Shown here one piece after another: positions 12,101 through 23,800 of a DNA stretch of 43,821 nucleotides (the first letter of the stretch is position 1; the number at the start of each line of letters is the position of its first letter). The DNA lies in assembly GCF_000003605.2 (NCBI RefSeq), contig NW_003142306.1:185408-229228 (forward strand), read 5' to 3'. The position numbers were made by a program, and so were the translations under genes. The DNA comes from Saccoglossus kowalevskii (lineage: Eukaryota > Hemichordata > Enteropneusta > Harrimaniidae). The notes below the pieces were generated by a model that did not search any database, was not told the DNA's origin, and worked only from the letters and a program-made list of their open reading frames with translations.

Positions 12101-15100
12101 GAACTAGAATATAAAAGCTGGTGTTATAATAACTGTATAAAAACAACAGATATTGGATATTGTGTTTGGGTTTCCATGTTGATATTGTAAATGAAATTAT
12201 GTTTATTCGACGGTACAGTAAATTGCGCTGAATGTACTAAAAATCGAAAAAGCATGTGAAGGAAAGACAACGCCCTTATGCCTTATTAACCTGATGCGTT
12301 TGTTTTGTACTATTCGCTTGATAAATAGGGTCAAATGTTCAGGCAAATATGTCTGTCATTGCCTCGTAATCTTTTATTGTAATATTTTAATCTAACAACA
12401 CAAGAAGCAAGACAAATGCTATCAGTGTGCAATATTGAACAATGAAACATTTGTTCAGATAGCCACTAATTCCTATTTTGCTGTCGTAATGATATAGCTA
12501 AATCAGATAGTACACATTATATTAAAACATGGTCATACATTCAAATGATTGTTTCGATACATATTTCTATACACCATGCATATTAAGCAATCCATATTAC
12601 AGTGCATTCCACAATTAAAAACTATTAATGAACATGACAAACTTTATATATCACTGGTTGCATTGGTATTTGTAGATGAATAGGCTAACATAGTTAGTTA
12701 GGGTGATCAATTCAAGTATATTTCTGAACAATCTAGAGGAAAGCAAACAAAAGAAAACCTGGTGATTTAGTTTGATTCAACCATTTAACGTCATTCTTGC
12801 CCAGCACAAAGACGGTTGATTGATGTTGTCGTCTCCATTGTTCAAAAAACAAGTGCCTCTCATCTGGAATGTTACAAATTGTTTTATTTCAATACTAAAT
12901 TATCATAAAACAGATGCGGATTTTGTAATGTAATTTATGACAAAACGTGTATTCATGTGTAAAATACTCTCATGAACATTTTGTTAACACAGTGTGTTAG
13001 TACATGCTTTGAATGAGGGTTAGTGATGAATTGTAAATAGTGCAACCATGTCAATTGTTATCTCATTTGTTGTAAATGCAGCATTACGTTCTGTGTTCAC
13101 TTATCGTTTCTATACATTCCATATGATGGACGGGGTCGATTCGTGCTTACGTTCGATGGGAGGTTCAGTTTGCTCTTCAGTTGGTTGCTCGGTTGAAAGT
13201 GCAGTTGGAGTTTCGGTTGGACCTACGGAAGCATGTCCAGTTAGACGTTCGGTTGGAACGTCAGTTGGTCGTGAGGTTGGGCGTTCCAAAACTGTCAGAA
13301 CAGCTGTACTGCTGGTTATTTCTGGATGACCATTGGCGGATGTCACTGAACACACGTAATTACCAGCATGCTCTGGTCTCACTGACTCAATCTTCAAATT
13401 GTAATCAACTGATGGAATTGGACTATTTATGGTGTACCCGGATGTAGATGTTGCAATTGTAGAATCAGAACTTATGTCTTCACCGTTCAATGACCATACT
13501 AACTGCCCTGCTTTGTTACTGACAGAACAGAATAGCGTGACGTCACTGCCTTCGTGTTCCTCAATACTTGAAGGCTCAGTAAGAAAATCTTGTAGCTCTA
13601 TCAGAAATTTCAATATACATTATTTTAAAAACTGTCACACGTAATAACAAGTAGTAGTATCAATTAAACAAATTACAAAGTGATGTCGTCATAACAAATG
13701 CAAACCATCCAGCATGGTACTGTCATCTGCTATTAGTGAAAGATAAATTGAAAGTACCTGGCAATTATAAATCGACATATGCGATGTTCTTCGCATACTG
13801 TTTTCACACATGAGAGAAGAATCCTAGAAAGTTAACCTTTTAATAGCATTTTCTCAATGTCATTTCCTGTTGGTGCAAAGTCTTACCAAGATATATATGA
13901 CTGATGAAAACAGCCTTTATTATATTTACTTACTTTCAACTGTTAGAAGAGCGGTATCACTGGTTATTTCTGGATGCCCATTGGCTGACGTCACTGAACA
14001 CACGTAATTACCAGCATGCTCTGGTCTCACTGACTCAATCTTCAAATTGTAATCAACAGAAGGAGTCGGACTGTTTATGGTGTACCCGGATGTAGATGTT
14101 GTAATTGTAGAATCAGAACTTATGTCTTCTCCATTTAATGACCATACTAACTGTCCTGCTTTGTCACTGACAGAGCAAAATAGTGTGACGTCACTGTCTT
14201 CCAAGATACCTTTGCTAACAGGTTCAACACCGAATGACTGTAGTTCTGTCGGAAAATCATACATTATATCATACAACTATATTTTTTACTAAAAGTCTGT
14301 TTTCTCATTTTCCGAACTTGTCTTTAAAAAAATGTGATGCTTCACAGTCAATCGCATGTGGCATGTTGTGTTATACGCACCCACAGTGTAATGACTACCA
14401 GCAACTCTATAAGATATATTATTAATTTAACTACCCTTTAATTAATCTCTTATTATGCCAATTTAAATGAAGAGCAAAGTTGAGTATTTTTTTTAATATT
14501 CAAATAAATAGCTACGTAAATGAACTTTGGATTATTAGTACATACCAGTAAATCATATAAATCTGAGTGGCATTCATCTGTTGCTGACCAAAGCGCCATT
14601 AAGAATCTAGTTGTTTCATAGATGTTAATGAAAATTAACATTTTATAGATTATAGAATCCGCAGAAAAATATCAAATTCCTAGAAAATTTTAAGGGCTCT
14701 ATCAATAAAACATGTTTAGAAACTGATCAAAACTGACAGCTGGTATTGTTATAAATACCTTAATGTCATGTATTTAATAATTCACGTAGTCAAGTATTAC
14801 AATTAGAATTAGTTTAGAACATTTTTAGATTGTTGCAAGCCATCTACATTTCACTGGACTTCATAACGTTGATGACAGAAAATGTTATGACCGTTTAAAT
14901 AATTAATTCATCAAGCCACTATTCATCCATCGATATGCAAAATATTCTTGTTCTAAGTTCTACATGAAAATTATGAATCAAATGAGATCTGCTCAGCAAG
15001 CACTCATCAAATTCTTTCACTTTTTCAGATATTGTAGATGTTAAATTTGTTAAACAAACAACATATTCCAATAAAAACATTTAATAACAAGTTATTGCTT

Positions 15101-18100
15101 GGTTGTGGTATAACTTTTAATTTTCTCATAGTACATGTACTCATTCGAATCTTCAACATATGAAAGTTTTTGACGTAACATCGATTTTAATGTGAATTAG
15201 GAGTTTTCATAAAATATATAGTTTGATAAGTTTTAAAACAATTCTTCTATGAAAACAATGTGTTTTAATTTACTTTCTGAAAACCTCTATTACAACAATA
15301 ATCCTTAGAATCATAGATTATGCCTTGGTTCGTGCAAAGTGTGAAAACATGAGAATGATTCTAGTCTACTGCCATCTACTATCACAAAAGTGCAATCTTG
15401 AATGCTATTAATTACAATGTATTAACTATTGTATTTGATCGACGACTAATTGATAAATTATTACCTTCAATTTAATTCGGGCATCATATATCTTAGCACC
15501 ACCTACGAGGAGTTAACTTTCCAATCTGAATACATCCCATTAACTACATTATAACTTCTTACCTTTCACTGTCAATAACGCTTGACTAGGTCCAATTTGA
15601 ACACTGTTGCCGGAAGCTGTTACACGACAAGCATATGTCCCAGCGTCTTGAGTGTCTGCGTTTACAATTTGTAGATTATATTCTCCATTGTTTTGGTTCC
15701 CAGTAATTGAAAACCTGTTATCACCATTGGTGACTGTGGCGTCGCTGGTAATGTCCTCACTGTCCTTTGACCAAATGACAGTGCCTTCNNNNNNNNNNNN
15801 NNNNNNNNNNNNNNNNNNNNNNNNNNNNNNNNNNNNNNNNNNNNNNNNNNNNNNNNNNNNNNNNNNNNNNNNNNNNNNNNNNNNNNNNNNNNNNNNNNNN
15901 NNNNNNNNNNNNNNNNNNNNNNNNNNNNNNNNNNNNNNNNNNNNNNNNNNNNNNNNNNNNNNNNNNNNNNNNNNNNNNNNNNNNNNNNNNNNNNNNNNNN
16001 NNNNNNNNNNNNNNNNNNNNNNNNNNNNNNNNNNNNNNNNNNNNNNNNNNNNNNNNNNNNNNNNNNNNNNNNNNNNNNNNNNNNNNNNNNNNNNNNNNNN
16101 NNNNNNNNNNNNNNNNNNNNNNNNNNNNNNNNNNNNNNTAATAACAGTAGTAGTAATGAGTCATTAGCTCTCTTAAAATTAGATGCGTTAATTATCTTCT
16201 GTTTGATTTGAAATATGTATGTAACTGTTTTTTACTATTTATTATAGCCCACTTGAAATGTGCAAATAATACTATTGTTACTGACATCAGATATTAAAAG
16301 ATACAAATGCAATTCTTTGAAATGAAAAACGCCTAATGATAAGAAACAATGAGCGGAGAAACAAGCAGGAGACAAAGAATTTGAAGAGATGGACAAACAC
16401 ACTAGCAGAAATATTTGAGATTCGTGGAAGGCAGATATGCCTGGAGTACCATGATTGATGACGTTACAAGAGATGTAAAATACAAGTCAACACATACCCG
16501 TCACTGTCAATGAAACTTGTTCAGATATGGCACCGTTATCGCCTCCTCCCTGTGTTATCGTACATTGGTAGTTCTTGGCATCGTCATGCCCAACATTCGT
16601 AATTCGTAAATCATATGCTTCGCCGTCGGCGGTAGATTTATATACAATTGAATAGTCAGCATTTCCTGTGCTCATTGTTGTGTCAAAATTAAGTGGACTC
16701 CCATCTTGCAACCACGTGAGAAAGCCTTTTTTCTCAGCAACTGTGCAATGGAATGTCACGGTGTCTCCGACCACAGCCGATTGGTCAGTGGGCGTAACCG
16801 TGAAATGTTGAGCGGCGAGCACTGCAGAAAGCGATTCAAACCGAGGTTAAAACAAACTTGGAAACTGTAAAATTGTCATTTGCTAATTTGATTGATAAAT
16901 CAATACCCCTTTGTCTATTTTAAATAAAATGTAATACTTTAAATTTCATTTGTCGTTTAGCTGAGTTCACAATAGCTCATGGTTAGTTGGTTCAAACTCA
17001 ACCCATACTTGAAACAGAACTCTCAGTCCGCCTCAACCTTCATAGCATGTAGTGTTTAACTTAAAATATACAAACTGCAGTATTTCAAGATATTAATGGT
17101 GTGCAATATAAATTATATGAATTAAAACATAACATTTACAATCTCCATATGAATATAATGTTTACAATCCCCATTTAAATACAACTGTATCAGTTTGGAA
17201 TAAAGCATAAGAGAAAAGCATTGATTTCCTGTTAGCTATCAAACCCTTATGGGTACATTAACCTAGTTAAACTATGGGTATGGGAAAGTTTGCTGGAATA
17301 CACCCAAGAACTGAAAAATGGCGAACAAAACCAATAATCATAAAAACGTACGGTGTCCTTGTGAATAAGTTTACATTGTGTTATAACAAAAATTAAAACG
17401 CATGTCAATAAAAGAATGTATATAAAGCTAAATTGTAAAAATATAGTCAGCTAAATTATTAATATCTAAATTTTTGCTTAAAATTGAATATGATAATTGT
17501 TTTATATTTCTGACAAACCAATACATATAAATGTTCCTTATCTTCAAATAAATAATAATCTCATTTTACTGAAATCTTTAGTTTTGTGTGTCTACTATAA
17601 AAAATTTTTCCAAATTATGGTTGTAAATGCATCTTTTCTTCACAGTGTAACTCACATAAACATCTTGTGAAATTGTATTACAATTAACCGTTTGTATTGT
17701 ATATTATTAATCGTTTTTGTTCAAGTAACCTAATTTGTTAAATCTGTTAATATCTTGGTGCCATTTGCTGCTACAAAATTTATAATTAAATGTTTCTATT
17801 GTTGTTTTTTACCTTTTAATATTGTCCTGAATGTGTAGTGCCCACATTGCAATTGACATCACCAATTGCAATAATTAACACATGATACATCCTTGTTTTA
17901 CTTCTGTTTTCTGATGAATGGTATTGTTTATATAATTATGTATGCTAATGTTAGTGGTTGACTATATGTTTCAAATTATTTAACATTTTTAATCATGTTA
18001 TTTGCAATAATTTATATAATGAACCTACTCTTCATATATTCTCTAAAGCCTTAGCAAAATCTAGGAAATATGCATAATAATTTTGTTTGTTTGTTTTTAA

Positions 18101-18999
18101 ATATCATGGATAAATGTTTTTAATACAAATATCTGGCATGTTGATTTTATTCTGAATCCTGACTAATTACTTTTCGGCATTATATTTTCTTCAATATACT
18201 TTTATAATATTACTTGACACTGGGTTGTAGCCTGAATATATATATATATATATATAGATGTAACCCCGGAATTCATGAATACGAGTTATAGTACATACAT
18301 TGCATATACATTAGATCTATATAAAAATAATTAAATAATTTAACTAGGAAGTCAAATAATATATTTATTCTTATGAGTTTTAAACAAATAACATGTGAAG
18401 ACTTGTCACACTTTAAACTTGCTGATAATTAAGTTTTTCGCCCTTGTTAAAATGAAATAATTTTGAGTTCGTGCGTTTTCCATCAATAACATTGACCTTT
18501 CGAATCACGGGTTTCCATTTCACCGCCCCACCCTTAGTACTTTATTGGGAATAAAAATGAATGGCATTGAATACAGTGTTTTAATTTGGTTTTAAATGAC
18601 TTTCAAGTATGCCAGTTATTTATAGGCTACATTTATTCGATTAATGCATGTCAGTGCCATCTGAACACACCAAAAATAGCAAATGAATACAGCACCACGC
18701 ACATGTTAGACTGACCCGCTCGTCAGCTGTCTCGAAATATTCTTTCAAGCTTTGTCGAATCTTTGAAAAAAAAAACGTGAATAGTCGGCCCTGAAGATCA
18801 TTCTTTAGTAACATAGATTAGGTTTATAATAAGCAACAAGTAGGCGTGGAATCAACTATGTTCGTCTTTACCTTTGACCGCGCTACGACTTGGAGGCGGT
18901 AAAATAACAAATAATGATAGAAAGTGTTAACTTACCTAAGTTACAAACTAATACAGAGTATACAACACACGTAACACTCCCACTTATTGGAAACATCAT
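8996..18999 (-). CDS. Ig receptor gene 1 (multi-Ig type I membrane protein)
   Basis: Exons on the - strand in order: 18999-18936 signal peptide, 16821-16498 Ig1, (gap)-15563 B, 14245-13934 A, 13597-13151 A+stalk, 12103-11810 C, 11390-11222 and 10647-10493 V, 9707-9417 D, 9138-8996 TM/tail. Borders are AG/GT and the phases agree. If B is 312 bp as in gene 2, the product is about 836 residues: signal 1-21, seven Ig domains, a stalk between the second A and C, then TM. Ig cores show Cys…Trp…Tyr-x-Cys. The style (VAEKKG…LTWLQDG, NGEYNLQIVNAD) recalls nephrin/Kirrel adhesion proteins. The ligand is unknown. The N gap removes the N-terminal third of B and some intron. It is nearest to gene 2, which has an extra B-A pair and no stalk. 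Confidence 0.85.
9417..9707 (-). CDS. Gene 1 exon D (membrane-proximal four-cysteine Ig)
   Basis: 291 bp, phase 1-1. PPKDNYPQCAKSS, VLLTCISKGGDPPAILQWDQDG, GATFTCTSKHS, QTCVIGP. N-glycosylation sequons include NIS and NQS. It follows V directly, as a C2 domain does in two-domain adhesion modules. Confidence 0.9.
9853..10112. repeat. Foldback element in the D-Vb intron of gene 1
   Basis: The arms pair with each other (CGAGATCTCGTTGA… with …TCAACGAGATCTCGG, then ACTTGTT…GCCCTTCAAA). A related element lies in the same intron of gene 2 (25725-26175), but in the opposite orientation between collinear flanks. Confidence 0.65.
10493..10647 (-). CDS. Gene 1 exon Vb (second half of V domain)
   Basis: 155 bp in all three genes. 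It enters in phase 2 (completing Arg, then YFIGGDQSIGEFNLNINSV), has the canonical KPDAGSYYC, and exits in phase 1 after QLNIG. With Va it makes one V/I-like Ig domain. Confidence 0.88.
11222..11390 (-). CDS. Gene 1 exon Va (first half of V domain)
   Basis: The acceptor is CATTAG, phase 1. A nearer TTGCAG at 11383 is rejected because it would shift the frame against the other two genes. It encodes EIKLFSKEANRNAKVGED…MDCTVQNKLGTIHWIRDG and ends …DDT with two bases of Arg at ACAAG|GTACG (phase 2). Confidence 0.85.
11810..12103 (-). CDS. Gene 1 exon C (four-cysteine C2-like Ig)
   Basis: 294 bp, phase 1-1. PTCAPS…, LILVCETERDEPAAILRWIQDGG, GSVFTCVSTHP, ETCQVGPL. Besides the Ig Cys pair it has an N-terminal and a C-terminal Cys, as exon D does, which suggests a second disulfide and a common origin of C and D. 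The pattern G-(E/D)PPA-x-LxW-x-(Q)DG resembles the second (C2-set) domain of nephrin/Kirrel proteins. Confidence 0.88.
13151..13597 (-). CDS. Gene 1 exon A + Thr/Glu/Pro stalk
   Basis: An A-type Ig domain whose exon runs past the usual donor into about 45 residues rich in Thr, Pro and Glu (RPTDVPTERLTG…PTALSTEQPTEEQTEPP), ending at GAAC|GTAAGC in phase 1. The stalk DNA is a degenerate 12-bp repeat. It probably forms an extended, possibly O-glycosylated spacer between the distal A domains and the C-V-D membrane-proximal part. Confidence 0.88.
13934..14245 (-). CDS. Gene 1 exon A (no stalk)
   Basis: The acceptor is CCGACAG and the donor GAAA|GTAAGT, 312 bp, phase 1-1. Core: VTLFCSVSDKAGQLVWSLNG, …YNLKIESVRPEHAGNYVCSV. 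The usual Asp of DxGxYxC is His in all A domains here. The first 20 or so residues (VEPVSKGILEDSD) differ between copies while the rest is nearly fixed. Confidence 0.9.
15563..15788 (-). CDS. Gene 1 exon B, cut by the assembly gap
   Basis: Visible part: EGTVIWSKD, NGDNRFSITG, NGEYNLQIVNAD and GTYACRVTASG, ending in the phase-1 donor AAAG|GTAAG. Strands A-B with the first Cys fall in the N run that starts at 15789. It is closest to the two B exons of gene 2 (31427-31744 and 33745-34056). Confidence 0.82.
15789..16138. other. Assembly gap
   Basis: 350 N. It hides the 5' part of exon B and its acceptor. An extra exon in the gap cannot be excluded, since its true size is not known from the sequence. 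Confidence 0.99.
16498..16821 (-). CDS. Gene 1 exon Ig1
   Basis: The acceptor is CTGCAG and the donor ACGG|GTATG, phase 1-1. It begins VLAAQHFTVTPTDQ and has the Ig core FHCTVAEKKGFLTWLQDG and DDAKNYQC. It is the membrane-distal domain, and VGDTVTFHC is typical of strands A'-B. The ortholog in gene 2 is six residues shorter in the C'-D region. Confidence 0.88.
18236..18258. repeat. (TA)n microsatellite
   Basis: About ten TA units in intron 1 of gene 1. The rest of this intron (16822-18935) is AT-rich. Parts of 18430-18880 match intron 1 of gene 2 (36370-36770). Confidence 0.85.
18936..18999 (-). CDS. Gene 1 exon 1: start and signal peptide
   Basis: The start is ATGATG (18999), with A at -3. 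It encodes a hydrophobic leader, MMFPISGSVTCVVYSVLVCN, and ends L-G|GTAAG in phase 1. The matching exon of gene 2 ends with the same VIYSVLVCNL-type run, which supports the start and the donor. A large intron of about 2.1 kb follows. Confidence 0.85.
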
Positions 19000-19116
19000 T
19001 GTTCTGTGATCTTGACAGGGAAATACATCACAAATATAGATTAATTATCATGGATAACATTGTGACCCGTCGAAATAATACTTCATACTGAATCAGCTAT
19101 TGTAATTGATCTACAT

Positions 19117-19146
19117 GTACGGACATCATGTCGCGATACACGGCGT
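19117..19146 (-). promoter_or_regulatory. Conserved upstream block, gene 1
   Basis: A 30-bp stretch, identical to 37007-37036 upstream of gene 2, contains TCATGTCGCGATACACGG. It lies 118 bp upstream of the start codon. Flanking sequence is conserved but diverged. It is a candidate core promoter or 5' UTR element, with no match to a named motif that I recognise. Confidence 0.45.
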
Positions 19147-20829
19147 CGATATGTGACCTTCGATACAGTGAGTCGTTGGATGTATTCGAATGGTCATATT
19201 ATAAATGAAACAATATACGATTCGTCACAGAAACCGGATACGTTATGTGTCGACATGCCAATGTATCATTACATAGTGTTTAACACGTATTATGATTGAC
19301 AGACGATCACATGATTCCCGCGGGCCGTTGTCGAATACAGTATGATAGTGTGCAGCCGATGTTTTTTCATGAAACAATGGTCGAATGGGCCCCGTTATTG
19401 CAAAGGCGTGTCTGTTCGTAACCATCAATTAAGAATGATTGTGTTTTGATTATTAAATAAGGTCGATGACGTGTATAATACGTCCTATCTATTCACCAGA
19501 TACACAACCATGATGTTAATTATGCATAGTTCATTCAAAGGTTATAGCTAGTTACTAACGTACAGTTATCGAATTATTTTAAATGTTGCAGTCAATACTG
19601 TTGCCTAGGTGACTAGCTCATCTGGGAGTGAATTTCGACGATGATAGACTCTGGTTGATAATTAAAATAACAGTCACACAGTGCATGATTAGTATCATTA
19701 AATCACTGACCTTAATCGACATGTATCATGTAATATACCGGGACAAACAAACACGCGGTTTGTGAGAGAGATTAACAGTCGCTGGTATTTAGGAAATACG
19801 TTCTACTTACTTTAATACGATGCACTTTATGTATTCTCAATATATCGATCCGATTCTTGTACCGTAAGTTGTAATGTCGTAATTAATCTGTTTACCAGCA
19901 CCGTTCGTCAGAGTGTGTGTCATTCACGTTCAGGTCACCCCATTGTGTTAAGGTCAGAGTCGAGTTATTCTTTTCAGATAACGCGGTTTGTTGATGACAC
20001 GTTTTATTGTTCGTTGTGTCTTGTGAGTTGTCGTCACAGCTGTATTTTCTATTTATATACAGGGTATTCATGTTGTACTTTCCCTTATTTAGGCGCTGAT
20101 ATCATCTTTTGAATGCCAAATTGTCGTTTTTGTACCTGTGATTGAGATGGACACCAGCCTCGTTAGAATCAAATAATCTATTTTTTCGGCTCATTTGTTA
20201 AACGATTTTTATCTCGTGTTCAGTCATTTACAAGTTTGATACCAAAAAACATAGTTGCCAAATCGCATATTCAAACAATAATCGTGGGTGGAATTCATGA
20301 AAAACAAATTAATACATATTTAAATCAGGTGTATATTTATAGACATTTATCAAAGTATGGTGAGTTAATCTGCTGTGAATAATGTTGATATCATTACTTG
20401 AAATATATCCAATACTTCCCGGCCAATCACAACGTTCAATTGCAGATCTGTTAGATGATCATTCGAGTATAGCCGAGCTGAGAGGGATTTCCCCGAGTTG
20501 GGTTTGATTCATTTATGCTGTATTAGCAGTCAGACCATGATTACCGCCTCTCGTGTGCGGATTGTTGTTAGTTCAAATCTATCAATGCTGATGCAGATTT
20601 GAGCGATGATCGAATTAAGTTATTTAGTTCCACCATGTACCACACTCTGTCTGTAACATTTTACTACCGACTCAGAGACATAATTTCATTCTGGAAGGAC
20701 GTTTCACGGACGTGGAATGGATCAAAGTGAACGTTTTCAGGTGAGAACACGTTGTTAACATATGACAAACTACGAATACTACTTTTTATGTTGAAATCAT
20801 ATATGTTATGGGTCTGTGATAATGACGGC

Positions 20830-23800
20830 AAAGTGAATTTCTACTATTTTATGGAATCTAACCTCCTGGCTATTGACGTAATTTCACTTGAATTGGCGTA
20901 AATACAATTTAGCGAACTTATGCCTGTGGTGGCGACGTTTATCGTTCAAAAACCTTTTTCATTTTAGGACATTTCATTGTTCGAGGGTATTCCATTAATC
21001 GCACATGTTAAGTCGACGACGAGCCTAAATGACAACTAATCAAAAACAACCGCAATTTACAATGTTACCAGCCAGTTCTCATGCATCTGATGGGCATTGG
21101 ACGATTCAATGCCAACCTAAAACGAAACTACGACTTAAAATGCTCATGCACTAAAGTGACGATATCCAAAAAGGGGGTTCCCCTTTAAATAATAATAATT
21201 GTGATCAAATTGTTTTGCTTGGATATAGCAAGGTGCCGACAAAATGACCGATTTATTCTCCGCATGGGAACAGCGAAATGTACATATATTCATTTATTTG
21301 ATGTCTAGTTTTGTAAAAGAAAAATAACTACATGTTACGTAAAAATATAAAACGTATCAGATAATACTAACTCAGACGTCCCCAAATTTTATTTTGGCTC
21401 ATATTTTCTGGATAGACAATCAATTTTGTGATAATGAAAAATGTCACTGTTCCATAGGGTACATATTACCAGGTAAACGAAGCGTGGTAACATAACTGAC
21501 TGGAAACTTGCTTTTGACTAACATTGTTTTCTCTGTATCAGAAAAATTCTCCATATATATAGTAAATATAAGCATAGGAATTTTTTATCCTTCCCAGATA
21601 ATTATATATTCGGTCAAGCTCGTCACATTAAACAATTTCTTTCAATGGAATAATCTACATTATATAGTCACGCGTTCCATTCAAAAACACGTTCCTTCGC
21701 ATTCCTTCGTTTTAGTAGCACTCAAAAAATTCGTGTTGAAAATACTCTTCTACGCCCATAATTGTACCGAATATTCTATCTTTCACTTCTAGTTGTATCG
21801 GGGAAAAAACTATCCGATTGAAACTTTTCCGTATTTATTTCCACTAGTATTGAACGTTCAATGAAACCTAGATATTTTTCGGAGAAGGAAAGGCGATTAA
21901 TGTGGGATATTTATATAACTCAATCCAGGTTCTGAATTCTGCATGGATCACAGCAAAATTCTAAATTCCGCTGGAGCATGTATCTGTAATGTAATTTAGT
22001 CGATTTTTCAAATCTTTCGAAAAACTGTAAAACAATATAGTGATATTTGACATTCATAACATATGCCATTGATACCAACTAACGCATTTATTTAAAGTAA
22101 TTTTGAGAAATTTCGCGTAGCGCTAGACATCTTTCTCCGAGTGAACATAAAATTTGTGAATTTCTGTAGGCATTTTTATCCAAGTTCATCCATGAATTTG
22201 ACAATATAGGGATCACATTTCAACAAAAAATCTACATATACGTTAGGAGTACATCATGTTTTTGTCTGTAAAGTGTGCGATTGTTTTGTTGTTTTTGTAG
22301 GAGTCTAACTCCCAGTCTATGTTTCACATAATGAGATATATGTGATATTGAAATACGAACGTCGACTCTCTAACAGGCGACGTTGGATTTCTAGGTACTT
22401 TACCGCAAGGTATCTCTCGAATCATGGGATTAGCTAATTATCATCATCCAATGATCGACATGTGATATGATTTCACATGAGTCTGGGCCAAACCATTATG
22501 CAAATAAAAATATAAGTTTAATGTATACACCATTACATTTGATAGAACCCATTAAATACATATTAAACAAAACAAAATATTTGCGTGATGTCGATACTTT
22601 ACGTCGAAATAGTATAATGCGAACATTAACAGAAGTTTGAAGCAGCAAACGACTCTAAACGTGTAGTTGTAGTATATTAGGTAGTTTATAACTATGGCTC
22701 TGTCAAAACAAGTTTGTGATGACGAACTTTAGTTCATAATCCTTTATTCTTAATATGACGACATTGGCTATCAACTAAACTGATATTGGTCAACTACATT
22801 GACTTTAGTCAACTACACCGGCATCGGTCAACTACACCGGCATCGGTCAACTACTCCGGCATCGGTCAACTACACCGGCATCGGCAACTACACCGGCATC
22901 GGCAACTACACCGGCATCGGTCAACTACACCGGCATCGGTCAACTACTCCGGCATTGGTAATCTACACCGGCATCGGTCAACTACTCCGGCATTGGTCAA
23001 CTACACCGGCATCGGCAACTACACCGGCATCGGTCAACTACTCCGGCATCGGTCAACTACTCCGGCATTGGTAATCTACTAAACTTACATTGGTCAATGA
23101 AAGGAGTTTGGCAAATAATTCACGTAGAGATACAAGGTTCTAATCAAAGGAATACACATCAGTTCATCCAAACGGTCAGCTGAGGTAACGCCTCGCTGTT
23201 CCCTTCTCTTACAACATCTTACCAACTTTCCAAAAAATCTAAGGCGTGGCAGAGTAACATGGTTGCAGCCGTTGATATAATCACGTGGTTACCGGAAATG
23301 TGTCTCAACGGTTAGAGCATTGAGAAATTGTCACTACTGAACACAATTATCAACCTGTTTTTATAAAATTACTGCAATTTATGTTTTAATGTCTACCTTA
23401 AACATGGATCTTATAACACTACTAAATCGTGTGAACCAAACGTGATGTCTCCACAAAACTATACAGAATTGTGAGTGTTAACGCACACAAATAACATTAA
23501 TAAAAGAAAACTCAATCTGTACAGCTAACAGCTGGGGATAGGTTAATTCCCCCGCCAGCAGTGATAACGTTTTTAATAAAACGTAAGGAATTTAAATTCT
23601 GCCACAGGACCTATTGCCGCCAATGAATTGAAAGACAAACAAGCATATGATCATCCCTACATCCAGGTGGTGACACTTGCAAACTGTCAGTCATTTTTCA
23701 AATATTTGACCACCACTCCAGATTGTGCACTCATACCAGTCAATATCTGAATTATTGTTTTCAACTCATGCAATATCCCATACACAAGATTTCTGAAAAA

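Noticed and set aside
13429-13644. Open frames on the + strand opposite every A exon (also at 14077, 29273, 29966, 43273)
   Set aside because: They are antisense shadows of the conserved A exons and recur only because the exons do.
15789-16138. Open frames running through the N gap
   Set aside because: Translated N has no meaning; only the sequenced part of exon B is annotated.
20440-20600. Possible tRNA-like segment (GTTCAAATC near 20572)
   Set aside because: No matching A box or cloverleaf; no tRNA supported anywhere in the window.
21170-21187. Short hairpin AAAGGGG/CCCCTTT
   Set aside because: Seven paired bases with no flanking structure; expected by chance in 44 kb.
21508-21792. 94-codon + strand open frame in the intergenic region
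   Set aside because: AT-rich composition, no domain or splice context and no counterpart near gene 2.
22786-23082. Two overlapping open frames of 91-98 codons
   Set aside because: They are frames through the minisatellite (repeated NYTGIG / LHRHRS); there is no other coding evidence.
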